64,000 nucleotides of DNA from Tunturibacter gelidoferens (lineage in GTDB: Bacteria; Acidobacteriota; Terriglobia; Terriglobales; Acidobacteriaceae). The notes under the pieces were generated by a model. It saw only the letters and a list, made by a program, of their open reading frames with translations. It searched no databases and had not been told where the DNA came from. Positions 54,502 to 62,650 of this stretch are shown one piece after another. The stretch spans positions 2,108,001-2,172,000 of the forward strand of contig NZ_CP132938.1 of assembly GCF_040358255.1 (NCBI RefSeq), read 5' to 3'. Position 1 is the stretch's first letter, and each line of letters opens with the position of its first letter. The position numbers and the translations under genes are program-made.

Positions 54502-56304
54502 GTGAAGACTCCCGCCCTCGTTCTCGCCGCCCTCGTTCTTACAGCTCTCTTGCCATTGGCTTCGCTCCAATCACAAACCGCTGACGGCGCGCGGGCCGGC
54601 CTCATCAACGGCTACCAGCCCACTTGGTGGAAGGAGTCCGTCGTTTATCAGGTCTACCCTCGCTCCTTCAAAGACTCTAACGGCGACGGCATCGGCGACA
54701 TCCCCGGCATCACCTCCAAGCTCGACTATCTCCAGAAGCTCGGCGTCAATGTCATCTGGCTCAGCCCCCACTATGACTCCCCCAACGCCGACAACGGCTA
54801 CGACATTCGCGACTACCGCAAAGTTATGGCGGAGTTCGGCACAATGGCCGATTTCGACGTGATGCTTGCCGGCATCAAGCAGCGTCACATGCGCCTTATC
54901 ATCGATCTCGTCGTCAATCACACCTCCGACGAACACCACTGGTTCGTCGAAAGCCGCAAATCTAAAGACAATCCTTATCGCGACTTTTACTTCTGGCGTG
55001 ACGGGAAGCCCGGTCCCGCAGGTCCGGATGGAAAGTCGACGATGCTGCCGCCTAACAACGATCCGTCGTTCTTCTCCGGTTCGGCATGGCAGCTCGACCC
55101 CATCACGAGCCAGTATTATCTGCACTACTTCGCCGTAAAGCAGCCCGACCTCAACTGGGATAATCCCAAGGTTCGCGAAGAGGTCTACAGTCTCATGCGC
55201 TTCTGGCTCGACAAGGGCGTCGACGGCTTCCGCATGGACGTCATTCCCCTCATATCGAAGAATCCGGCTTTCCCCGATCTGACGCCTGACCAACTTCATA
55301 GCTACGGCAATGCCTACGCCAACGGCCCCCACATGCATGATTACCTGCAGGAGATGAACCGCAACGTCATGGCGAAGTACGACGTCATGACTGTGGGCGA
55401 GGCTCTCGGCATCTCTCTCGAACAGACCCCGCTCATCGTCGGCGACAACCGCCGCGAGCTCAACATGATCTTCAACTTTGACGCGATCCGCTCCAACCGC
55501 GACGGCATCAAGCTCAAACCCTTCGACCTCGCCACCATCAAATCTATCTACACCCGCCACTCAGAAGTGCTTGGCACGCACGACTGGGACACCGTGTTCC
55601 TCTCCAACCACGATAACCCCCGCCTTGTCTCCACCTTCGGCGACGACTCACCTGAGTTTCGCATTCCGTCTGCCAAGCTTCTCGCCACGATGCTCCTCAC
55701 TCTCCATGGCACGCCCTTCCTCTACCAGGGCGACGAACTCGGCATGACCAATTACCCTTTCAAAAGCATCGCTGACTTCGACGACATCGAAGTAAAGAAC
55801 GCGTATAAGACCCAGGTCCTCACCGGCAAGATCCCTGAGGAAACCTTCATCGCCAACCTCCGCCATACCAGCCGCGACAACTCGCGAACCCCAATGCAGT
55901 GGGACACCTCCGCTAACGGCGGATTCACCACCGCACCCAAGCCGTGGCTAGCCGAAAACCCCAACTACACAGAGATCAACGCCGCCTCTGAAGTCGCCGA
56001 TTCCAATTCGATCTACAACTACACCAGCAAGCTCATCGCACTTCGCCGGGCCCACCAAGTTTTTGTCTACGGCGACTACAAGGACCTCGACCCAGAGAAC
56101 AAATCGATCTTCATCTACACTCGCGCGCTGGGCGCAGAGCGTTACCTCGTCGCCCTCAACTTCAGCTCAGGCCCTGTCGCCTACACCCTTCCGGCCAGCG
56201 TCAAAGTTGATTCGCTCATCATATCGAACCTCGACACCACTGGCCTCGTCACCGGCACTCTCAACCTGGCCGGCTGGGAGGCCCGCATCTACAAGTTGAG
56301 GTAG
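54502..56304 (+). CDS. Exported GH13 alpha-glucosidase
   Basis: Retaining glycosidase of family GH13, oligo-1,6-glucosidase or trehalose-hydrolase-like. About 600 aa. Signal peptide (TPALVLAALVLTALLPLASL). Catalytic domain: WWKESVVYQVYPRSFKDSNG, DGFRMDVI (nucleophile Asp), VGEAL (acid/base Glu) and FLSNHDNPRLVS (third Asp). The calcium or domain-B motif GIGDIPGI is present. The start is a GTG at 54502, since an earlier GTG lies in the upstream terminator stem. Exact substrate unknown. Confidence 0.9.
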   Translation: MKTPALVLAALVLTALLPLASLQSQTADGARAGLINGYQPTWWKESVVYQVYPRSFKDSNGDGIGDIPGITSKLDYLQKLGVNVIWLSPHYDSPNADNGYDIRDYRKVMAEFGTMADFDVMLAGIKQRHMRLIIDLVVNHTSDEHHWFVESRKSKDNPYRDFYFWRDGKPGPAGPDGKSTMLPPNNDPSFFSGSAWQLDPITSQYYLHYFAVKQPDLNWDNPKVREEVYSLMRFWLDKGVDGFRMDVIPLISKNPAFPDLTPDQLHSYGNAYANGPHMHDYLQEMNRNVMAKYDVMTVGEALGISLEQTPLIVGDNRRELNMIFNFDAIRSNRDGIKLKPFDLATIKSIYTRHSEVLGTHDWDTVFLSNHDNPRLVSTFGDDSPEFRIPSAKLLATMLLTLHGTPFLYQGDELGMTNYPFKSIADFDDIEVKNAYKTQVLTGKIPEETFIANLRHTSRDNSRTPMQWDTSANGGFTTAPKPWLAENPNYTEINAASEVADSNSIYNYTSKLIALRRAHQVFVYGDYKDLDPENKSIFIYTRALGAERYLVALNFSSGPVAYTLPASVKVDSLIISNLDTTGLVTGTLNLAGWEARIYKLR

Positions 56305-56351
56305 GGCCGGAGTCGTGCGGGTGCTTCTCGCCGTAAAATAAGACCATCCGT

Positions 56352-56603
56352 ATGGGCCGCAACCTCTACATCCTCGCCAGCAGCCTCATTCTCTTCGCAC
56401 TCATATCCTGCGGTGTCGCCTACACGAACATTGCCCAACAGCCCGGCTCGCCCGGAGACGCCGCTCTGTGGCGCACTATGGGCTTGGGTCTCTTCGTCGT
56501 TGGCCTCCTCGTGGCCCTCGCAGGCATTCTGTCTTCACTCTTTGAGCAGGCAGAGCGCCGCAACGAAGAGGTACGCAGAGCAAAGCGCCGACGAGCCCTT
56601 TAG
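56352..56603 (+). CDS. Small membrane protein
   Basis: 83 aa with two hydrophobic segments (LYILASSLILFALISCGVAY and GLGLFVVGLLVALAGIL), then a charged Arg/Lys/Glu tail. No family recognised. It is between the alpha-glucosidase and queD genes in the same orientation; the gap to queD is 127 bases. Confidence 0.6.
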   Translation: MGRNLYILASSLILFALISCGVAYTNIAQQPGSPGDAALWRTMGLGLFVVGLLVALAGILSSLFEQAERRNEEVRRAKRRRAL

Positions 56604-56730
56604 CCCGCAAAACGGTACAATCAAAGCAGGCTGCTGCCGCGTCCGCGAGCCCACCCATATCCAACCCAGACGCGGCCCGATCTTTTTCGAAGTATCGAAC
56701 GATCGAACTACCGAAGGGACTTCCAGACTC

Positions 56731-57111
56731 ATGTTCGAAGTAACTGTAGAAGCCGGCTTCTCCTCCGGCCACTACCTCCGCAACTATCGCGGCAAGTGCG
56801 AAAACCCGCACGGGCACAACTACAAGGTCTTCGTGACCCTCATCGGCGAAGAACTCGACGAAGCCGGCATGCTCCTCGACTTCAAACTACTCAAGCAGGT
56901 CATGCGCCCAACCGTTGACTACCTTGATCACTTCATGATCAACGACCTGCCACCGTTCGACAAAGAGATGAATCCCAGCGCCGAAAACCTCGCCAAATAC
57001 TTCTACGATCAGACCAGTGCCCAACTCCACGAGATGACGAGCGGTCGCGTCCGCGTCAAGGACTGCACACTCTACGAGACCGATACCAGTTTCGCCCGCT
57101 ACTACGAGTAG
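56731..57111 (+). CDS. queD: 6-carboxy-5,6,7,8-tetrahydropterin synthase
   Basis: Second step of queuosine precursor synthesis. 126 aa, normal length. Zinc ligands: His in FSSGHYLRNY and HGHNY in NPHGHNYKVFV; the catalytic Cys-His-Asp relay starts with CENPHGHN; VDYLDHFMIND supplies the catalytic His. The ATG at 56731 starts the family-typical MFEVTVEAGFSSGH; the longer frame is not used. It is followed by queE after 94 bases. Confidence 0.93.
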   Translation: MFEVTVEAGFSSGHYLRNYRGKCENPHGHNYKVFVTLIGEELDEAGMLLDFKLLKQVMRPTVDYLDHFMINDLPPFDKEMNPSAENLAKYFYDQTSAQLHEMTSGRVRVKDCTLYETDTSFARYYE

Positions 57112-57205
57112 ACGACGCAAGTGGCCAACTGCGCTCGGTACAGCGGAGAAACCCAGTTATATCGTCTTTTGCCATTGACGTAGTTTTCGTTAGCGAGACA
57201 CACAG

Positions 57206-57889
57206 ATGCATTTAATCGAGCTCTACAAATCTGTCCAGGGTGAATCCTCCTTCGCCGGCCTCCCCTGCATCTTCGTCCGCCTTGCGGGTTGCAATCTGCG
57301 GTGCGCCTGGTGTGACTCCGAGTACACCTTTACCGGTGGAAAAGCGTACAGTGCGGATGAGATCGTCGCGCAAATTGAGGCCCTCGCCCCGTGCCGTCTC
57401 ATCGAATTCACAGGCGGCGAGCCCATGCTTCAGGCCAAGGAATTGGTGCCACTCATGGAGCGGCTGCTGGCACAGAACTACACGTTGATGATGGAAACGA
57501 GCGGCGAGCGTCCTTTGGCGGACGTTCCCAAACTCGTTCACAAGATAGTCGACGTCAAGTGCCCGGGTGCAGGGAGTGCAGCCAACAGCTTCCGCATGGA
57601 AAACCTCGAAGCCCTCACTAAGAATGATGAGGTCAAGTTCGTTATCTCGCATCGCGAAGACTATGATTTCGCGCGCGAGTTCATCTTTTCCCATGCGCTC
57701 CACGAGAAGGCTGGTCAAATCCTGCTGAGTCCAGCCTTCCACAAAGCTCCTAGCCTGCTCCGAACAACCGATAACGCCATCCTGGACCCTCGCTTGCTCG
57801 TCGAGTGGATGATGGCCGATGGAATCGACGCCCGTTTGTCACTCCAGATTCACAAGTTCATCTGGGAGCCGATCAAGAAGGGTGTCTAG
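57206..57889 (+). CDS. queE: 7-carboxy-7-deazaguanine synthase
   Basis: Radical SAM enzyme that rearranges carboxytetrahydropterin to 7-carboxy-7-deazaguanine. 227 aa. Cluster motif CNLRCAWC (Cys29, Cys33, Cys36) after FVRLAG; EFTGGEPMLQ is the SAM-binding GGE. Q-rich FVISHREDYDFA closes the family match. Together with queD and queC it completes preQ0 synthesis apart from GTP cyclohydrolase I. Confidence 0.95.
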   Translation: MHLIELYKSVQGESSFAGLPCIFVRLAGCNLRCAWCDSEYTFTGGKAYSADEIVAQIEALAPCRLIEFTGGEPMLQAKELVPLMERLLAQNYTLMMETSGERPLADVPKLVHKIVDVKCPGAGSAANSFRMENLEALTKNDEVKFVISHREDYDFAREFIFSHALHEKAGQILLSPAFHKAPSLLRTTDNAILDPRLLVEWMMADGIDARLSLQIHKFIWEPIKKGV

Positions 57890-57895
57890 CTCGAA

Positions 57896-58138
57896 TTAGT
57901 TGATCAGGCCCAGCGAGAAGACGGACGCCACCATCGTAATCAATACGACCGCCTCGTATCCGCGCCTTTTTTTTTCGTGCGTTTTGGGTTTCATTTCGAC
58001 GACCCGGCCACTCCTGCTTCGTTCGCGTTCTGGTTGCTTTCGCATCGCCCTTCTACAACACTCGACTAAAGGAATCCAAGCGGCCATCACAGCAAAGAAT
58101 GCGATGGTCACTACAACTGCAGCAGTATCTTCAGACAT
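57896..58138 (-). CDS. Small two-span membrane protein
   Basis: 80 aa. Two hydrophobic stretches (TAAVVVTIAFFAVMAAWIPL and EAVVLITMVASVFSLGLI) flank a basic central region with RRAMRKQPERERSRSGR. AAGGAG lies six bases before the ATG at 58138, supporting a real gene. Function unknown. It is convergent with queE and divergent from the permease gene. Confidence 0.6.
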   Translation of the reverse strand: MSEDTAAVVVTIAFFAVMAAWIPLVECCRRAMRKQPERERSRSGRVVEMKPKTHEKKRRGYEAVVLITMVASVFSLGLIN

Positions 58139-58228
58139 GTCAGTCTCCTTTCTATACTTTGCGCATATAGTGCGGGCGTCTGCTCACGCGTTACAAAGTT
58201 TTCGAGCGCTGCTGCGCTACCATTGCCT

Positions 58229-59419
58229 ATGCGCCTCTTTTTCATGCTTCTCGTGTTGGCTGTGTCGAGCGTGGCTGCAAGTGCCTGTTGTCCGGCCCCC
58301 GTCGCCACAATCTCCAGCGCCGACCGGCACCTGACCGATCTCACCGGTGCTCCGGAGAAGGTCTCCAAGGCCATCGAGATCAAAGTCGTGGTCATCAACA
58401 TGTTTGAAGTAGGTGCCGACACCGGCGACGCGCCTGGTGAGTATCAGTACTGGGTTGAGCGAGAACACCTCGATACGGTTATCCCCTTTTCCGCGGGCTA
58501 CCACGACCTCCGTCTCAATGAAAAGAACGGGATTCTCGGCGTGCTTACTGGCGTCGGCACCGCCCGCACTGCCGCCACTATTATGGCGCTGGGCCTCGAT
58601 CCCCGATTCGACCTTACACATGCCTACTTTCTCGTTGCCGGCATCGGCGGCATCGACCCTCGCATGGGTTCGCTCGGCTCTGCAGTCTGGTCCGATTACA
58701 TCGTCGACGGCGACCTTGCGCATGAGATCGATGCCCGCGAAATTCCCAAAGACTGGTCGACGGGATACGTGCCACTTGGTAAGTCCACGCCGTATGAGCA
58801 GCCCCGAGCCGCCAGGTTTGGAGACGACGGCAACATCTATCGCCTCAACACCTCTCTGGTTGACTGGGCGTTCGCACTTACCAAGGACACGCCGCTTCCC
58901 GATACACCGGCGATAGCCGCTCGTCGCCAGCAATACGCCGAAGAGGCGGCTCATCGTCCGCCCTTCGTTCTGCGGGGTGATAATCTCTCCGCTTCAACGT
59001 TCTGGCACGGCAAGCTCCTCAACCAATGGGCCCGCGACTGGGTGAAGTATCAGACTGACGGCCATGGTACCTACGCGATCTGTGGCATGGAGGATACCGG
59101 CACCATGCAGTCCCTGACATGGCTTGCTCACGCGCATAGGCTCGATATCAACCGCGTCCTTGTACTTCGAACGGCGTCCAACTTCGATCAACAGCGTCCT
59201 GGAATCACTGCCGCCGAAAGCCTCGGCGAAACCAAGGTGCGACAGTACAGCGCGTACCTTCCGGCGCTCGATGCTGCTTATCGCGTCGGCCACCTTGTCG
59301 TGGATGACCTGATTGCCAACTGGCCCCAGACCCGTGATCACATCCCATCGGCGCTGCCCGGTAAAATAGGCTCTGGAGCCCACCCTGAAGATCCTCATTC
59401 TCTCCCCACACCGCGATGA
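58229..59419 (+). CDS. Purine nucleoside permease family protein (NUP), exported
   Basis: About 396 aa. A signal peptide (LFFMLLVLAVSSVAASACC) is followed by the NUP family fold, related to purine nucleoside phosphorylases: LGVLTGVGTARTAATIMALG, YFLVAGIGGIDPRMG, AVWSDYIVDGDLAHEIDARE and CGMEDTGTMQSLTWLAHAH. Family members were named as fungal nucleoside permeases; a periplasmic nucleoside-binding or hydrolytic role is possible here. The start is the ATG at 58229, after a TTG at 58223. Its 3' end overlaps the PIG-L gene by about 35 bases. Confidence 0.87.
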   Translation: MRLFFMLLVLAVSSVAASACCPAPVATISSADRHLTDLTGAPEKVSKAIEIKVVVINMFEVGADTGDAPGEYQYWVEREHLDTVIPFSAGYHDLRLNEKNGILGVLTGVGTARTAATIMALGLDPRFDLTHAYFLVAGIGGIDPRMGSLGSAVWSDYIVDGDLAHEIDAREIPKDWSTGYVPLGKSTPYEQPRAARFGDDGNIYRLNTSLVDWAFALTKDTPLPDTPAIAARRQQYAEEAAHRPPFVLRGDNLSASTFWHGKLLNQWARDWVKYQTDGHGTYAICGMEDTGTMQSLTWLAHAHRLDINRVLVLRTASNFDQQRPGITAAESLGETKVRQYSAYLPALDAAYRVGHLVVDDLIANWPQTRDHIPSALPGKIGSGAHPEDPHSLPTPR

Positions 59420-60173
59420 CGCTGCGTTCTCTCTCTCGCTGGCGATGACTCACTGGCTTAGCGCGCGCCACACGGTCACGCTCCTCAACGTCTTCACACG
59501 CAGCCGCTACGCTCCGTACTCGGATGCTGCCTTCGTCCACGAAAACGACGAGCTCTCCTATGTCTCGGCCATGCGCCTGCGTGAAGACGAGCTCTTCCTT
59601 CGGCGGATGAAAGAGTCCTTGCCGAAGGGTCTCAAGAACAATCTGCAGATGCTTGACCTCAACCTCAAAGACGCGCCTATCCGGCTTCGTGTTCCCCTCG
59701 ATCAACTATGTGATATGCCTGTAAATCCAAGCGACCCGTCGATTGAAAAAATCCGCAAGGCTCTTACTCGTCAATCCGAGCTAGACGCGATGGAGGCTGT
59801 TGTTGTTCCGGCCGCTCTGGGCAATCAAATTGACCACCTCGCCGTCCGCGAAGCTGCCATGCCCTTCGTAGTGTCGCTTCCCGCCGCCTTCTACGAAGAC
59901 CTTCCGTACGCCGCTACTCACCCCAGTGCTGCCGCAGACCTTGACTCGCTCCGCGATGCGACGACCTTGCTTGACGAACCGCTCCGTCCCATCCTCTGCC
60001 AGACCGACGAATCCGCCGCCGGAGCTATCACTCGTAAGCGCAAGCTGGTTCTCAACTACGCCTCGCAGATCGACGAGGAAGCTGGCAACGTCATCGCCAA
60101 CTTCGCCACTCGATACGACTCCGCCGAACGCCTCTGGGCTAATGCTCAATGGATAGCCGCCTTTACTCCGTGA
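59385..60173 (+). CDS. PIG-L family deacetylase
   Basis: About 262 aa. The zinc-site motif of the family (PHPDD) is visible as LSPHRDDAAFSLSLA only if translation begins upstream of the first ATG at 59445. A later DHLAVREA gives the second His. In-frame TAG lies at 59367, so the gene must start between; the only plausible codon is CTG at 59385, with GGAG six bases upstream. The overlap with the purine-nucleoside permease frame suggests coupled translation. PIG-L enzymes deacetylate GlcNAc in GPI-like or BshB/MshB-type thiol biosynthesis; the substrate here is unknown. Confidence 0.78.
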   Translation: MKILILSPHRDDAAFSLSLAMTHWLSARHTVTLLNVFTRSRYAPYSDAAFVHENDELSYVSAMRLREDELFLRRMKESLPKGLKNNLQMLDLNLKDAPIRLRVPLDQLCDMPVNPSDPSIEKIRKALTRQSELDAMEAVVVPAALGNQIDHLAVREAAMPFVVSLPAAFYEDLPYAATHPSAAADLDSLRDATTLLDEPLRPILCQTDESAAGAITRKRKLVLNYASQIDEEAGNVIANFATRYDSAERLWANAQWIAAFTP

Positions 60174-60251
60174 AGCGATTGTGCGCTGCAGTGCTGCCAA
60201 GGTTATGCATTGCGGATTCTGCAACCTTCGGACTACATGTTGCGACAACGC

Positions 60252-60731
60252 CTAACCCAGCATCTTCCTCACCGCGCGACGGACGGTCTCGGTGACCATT
60301 CCGTAGACAACGTGGGTGGCCAGCTCACTGGTGCGTTCGCGGGTTGTCTGCTCTTCTGGCTCTGGCGAAATACCCAGCGCTGGAAGGGTTGTCCCATGGG
60401 TCAGGGAAGATAGTGCCATTCCGAATCCAGCACCATCCTTCGCCGTGGCTTGCGGATAGTACTCTGCCAGCGCTCCATAAGCAGCGCCAGCCGCAGCTCC
60501 GAACCCCCAGTGAAGTGTCTCCGTCGCGATGACCCTTTGGGTTCCGATAAGCTCGTGCCCGACGAGCTTCTCCGCCAGCACTGTGAATGGTTCTGGCTCT
60601 CCGTGAGTGCGCGGCGGATAGATCTTTTCCGCAAGCGTCTTTGCTGCTGTTGCCACCAAGCCACCAATCAACCCTGCCAGCAGGCCCTTCGCCAGCGACT
60701 TTGTAACTGTCTTCTCTTGCGACCGATCCAT
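60252..60731 (-). CDS. DUF1440/YagU-like membrane protein
   Basis: 159 aa with two or three hydrophobic segments (GLLAGLIGGLVATAAKTLAE, GFGAAAGAAYGALAEYYP, ATHVVYGMVTETVRR). Matches the DUF1440/YagU family of inner-membrane proteins of unknown role; E. coli YagU is linked to acid resistance. AGGT lies seven bases before the ATG. Confidence 0.75.
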   Translation of the reverse strand: MDRSQEKTVTKSLAKGLLAGLIGGLVATAAKTLAEKIYPPRTHGEPEPFTVLAEKLVGHELIGTQRVIATETLHWGFGAAAGAAYGALAEYYPQATAKDGAGFGMALSSLTHGTTLPALGISPEPEEQTTRERTSELATHVVYGMVTETVRRAVRKMLG

Positions 60732-60870
60732 TTGTTCAACCTCTTCTCAATTTATCTAGCTTACGATGCGGCAGAGCGTGCTTAGGGTGTTTGCACGAAG
60801 GGCCGTTTTAGCGATAGCTTGAATCTGTTGTCCTTTAAATAAAGTCAGTGGACGATCTCCCATGTCAATG

Positions 60871-60898
60871 AAAAGGCGCTGCACGAATGCAGCGCCTT
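60871..60898 (-). terminator. Terminator after lacD-type gene
   Basis: Perfect 10-bp stem AAGGCGCTGC (60873-60882) / GCAGCGCCTT (60889-60898) with a 6-base loop. Leftward the tail is TTTTCATT. It lies 22 bases after the aldolase stop. Confidence 0.85.
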
Positions 60899-60919
60899 GA
60901 TTGTTGCTACGGGTGGAGG

Positions 60920-61912
60920 CTATTTGGATTCGACTTTGTCGTGCCAGGAGTGGGCCTGCTTGAGGGCGTTGTTGACGTTGGTGATGTTTTCTACGCCGGT
61001 GGTGTTAAGCCAGTCTTCGAAGGCCTTGGCGCCCTGCTTGGCGTAGATGGGGATGCCGTCCTTCCAGGTGGCGCGGCCACAGAGGACTCCGTTGAAGGTG
61101 GTGCCGGATTCGACGGCCAGTTCGAGGGTTTCGATGAAGACGGGGTTGGAGACGCCGGCTGAGAGGTAGATGAAGGGCTTGTGCGTCATGGTGGCGGCGT
61201 CGCGGAAGTGTTGTAAGGCTTCGGCGCGGGTGTAGGCTTTCTCGCCCTTGAAGGACTTGGTGCCTTCGACGAAGGCCATCTCGACGGGGACTTCGACCTT
61301 TAGGACATCGACGTTGTAGTGGGCCTTGCCGAATTCGGCCATGGAACCTGAGACGATCTCGGGCTTTTTCTTGGCGTACGCGACCGACTTCTCATCACCG
61401 CCCTCGGCGTCGTAGCCGACGAACTCGAGGAAGAAGGGGATGTCGTTCGCGATGCACTCAGCGCCGATGCGCTCGATCCAGGCGTGTTTGAGGTCGTTGA
61501 CGCTGCTCTTCTCGTAGGGGGTGTAGTAGAGGAGAATCTTGATGCAGTCGGCTCCTGCGGCTTTGAGGCGCTGGACGCTCCAGACGTCGAGGAGGTCGGG
61601 CAGGCGGCCGGGGGTGGTGGCGTCGTATCCGGTCTTCTCGTAGGCGAGCAGGAGGCCCTTGCCGTTGCGGTGCTTTGAGGCGGGGAGGCCGAACTCGGGG
61701 TCGAGGAGGATGGCGGAGGCGTGCTTGGTGAGGACGGAGGTGACGAGGGTCTTGAACTCCTCGAGGTCGTGCGCGTCGGCAGCGGCTCCGCGCTCTTTGG
61801 CGAGGGACTTCTGGAGGGATCCGCGCTGGTCCATGGCGGCGGCGGCGATCACGCCACGATGGTCGGAGACGGCCTTGAGGCCGGCTAACTTTCCTGGTGT
61901 CAACTTGATCAT
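60920..61912 (-). CDS. lacD: Tagatose 1,6-diphosphate aldolase family protein
   Basis: About 330 aa, LacD-like class I aldolase family: splits tagatose-1,6-bisphosphate into glyceraldehyde-3-P and dihydroxyacetone-P. AAAAMDQRGSLQKSL at the start, the LDPEFGLPASKHRNGKGLLL block, CIKILLYYTPYEK with the Schiff-base Lys candidate and FIYLSAGVSNPVFIETLEL match the family. The ATG at 61912 is chosen because the family begins near LTPGKLAGLKAVS; an ATG at 61966 would add 18 residues. The tagatose pathway partners are not in the window. Confidence 0.88.
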   Translation of the reverse strand: MIKLTPGKLAGLKAVSDHRGVIAAAAMDQRGSLQKSLAKERGAAADAHDLEEFKTLVTSVLTKHASAILLDPEFGLPASKHRNGKGLLLAYEKTGYDATTPGRLPDLLDVWSVQRLKAAGADCIKILLYYTPYEKSSVNDLKHAWIERIGAECIANDIPFFLEFVGYDAEGGDEKSVAYAKKKPEIVSGSMAEFGKAHYNVDVLKVEVPVEMAFVEGTKSFKGEKAYTRAEALQHFRDAATMTHKPFIYLSAGVSNPVFIETLELAVESGTTFNGVLCGRATWKDGIPIYAKQGAKAFEDWLNTTGVENITNVNNALKQAHSWHDKVESK

Positions 61913-62650
61913 GGGGTGCTTGTCTCCTGAGACGGTTGGAGTGATGGAAGGACTACGAAGGGCCATTTTACACAGCGGAGGATAGGTTCGGTGTGAAGCG
62001 GAAGCCGAGGTTAGGATGCGCCCGATCTTTGCAGATTTGCGCCGGTGAGCGTCGATGGTTCAGGGATGGGATGCGGCTTCTGTGGATTTGGCGTCATCCT
62101 CGGTATGGGCGGGGAAGCCTCGATGGGACGACATGCCATTCATCCACGCTGTTCTCACCATCTCCCTTTCACCATCTCCCTTTCCTCGAGCGAGTGAGGC
62201 AGACCGGCGGCCCGAGTCAGGGGTACCCCCTGGGGGGGTATCTCTTCGTAAGTGGCTTAGATGCAGTCAGATAGAAAAATAGGTGTCGCCAAATTCGTCT
62301 AAAGAAAGGGGTTAGGGGCAAAATCCTCTTAGCAAAGGACTTACGGGCATGTGCTGTTCGATTTCGGTTATGCGCGGACCTTATTTTTTGTCTGACTCTA
62401 TTTTACGGGATCGGGAGGAACTCATACGCCACGCGTAAGTGGTTTTATAAGAGTGATTTGAGTGATTTAGGGGCTTGACAGGTTTTTCGGGGTGTCTGGA
62501 TTGCACGGAATGTTCCGTTTGTGAGGGGGGAATTCCGGGAGTGGGCCAGTTTCAACTTAGGGGCAGCCAAGTTGCCTGTGATCCTGTTTTCCATTCAGAG
62601 GACTCGAGGATCCGGCGGCCGACCGTATGAGACGACCGCCGGCTCAGTCA
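61913..62650. other. Intergenic region with tandem duplication and G/C runs
   Basis: About 738 bases without a convincing gene. A perfect 14-base tandem (CACCATCTCCCTTT twice) lies at 62156-62183. A palindrome-like G/C run, GGGTACCCCCTGGGGGGGTA, lies at 62221-62240, followed by an AT-richer tract (62260-62560). This kind of region can hold an untranslated leader or an unknown element; none was recognised. Confidence 0.5.
62156..62183 (+). repeat. Perfect 14-base tandem duplication
   Basis: CACCATCTCCCTTT occurs at 62156-62169 and again at 62170-62183 with no spacer. It is pyrimidine-rich. It may reflect slippage or a binding site; nothing more is seen. Confidence 0.7.

Noticed and set aside
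61993..62274. Rightward frame of 93 codons in the gap upstream of the aldolase gene
   Set aside because: No ribosome-binding site, no recognisable domain, and it runs through the tandem duplication and G/C run.
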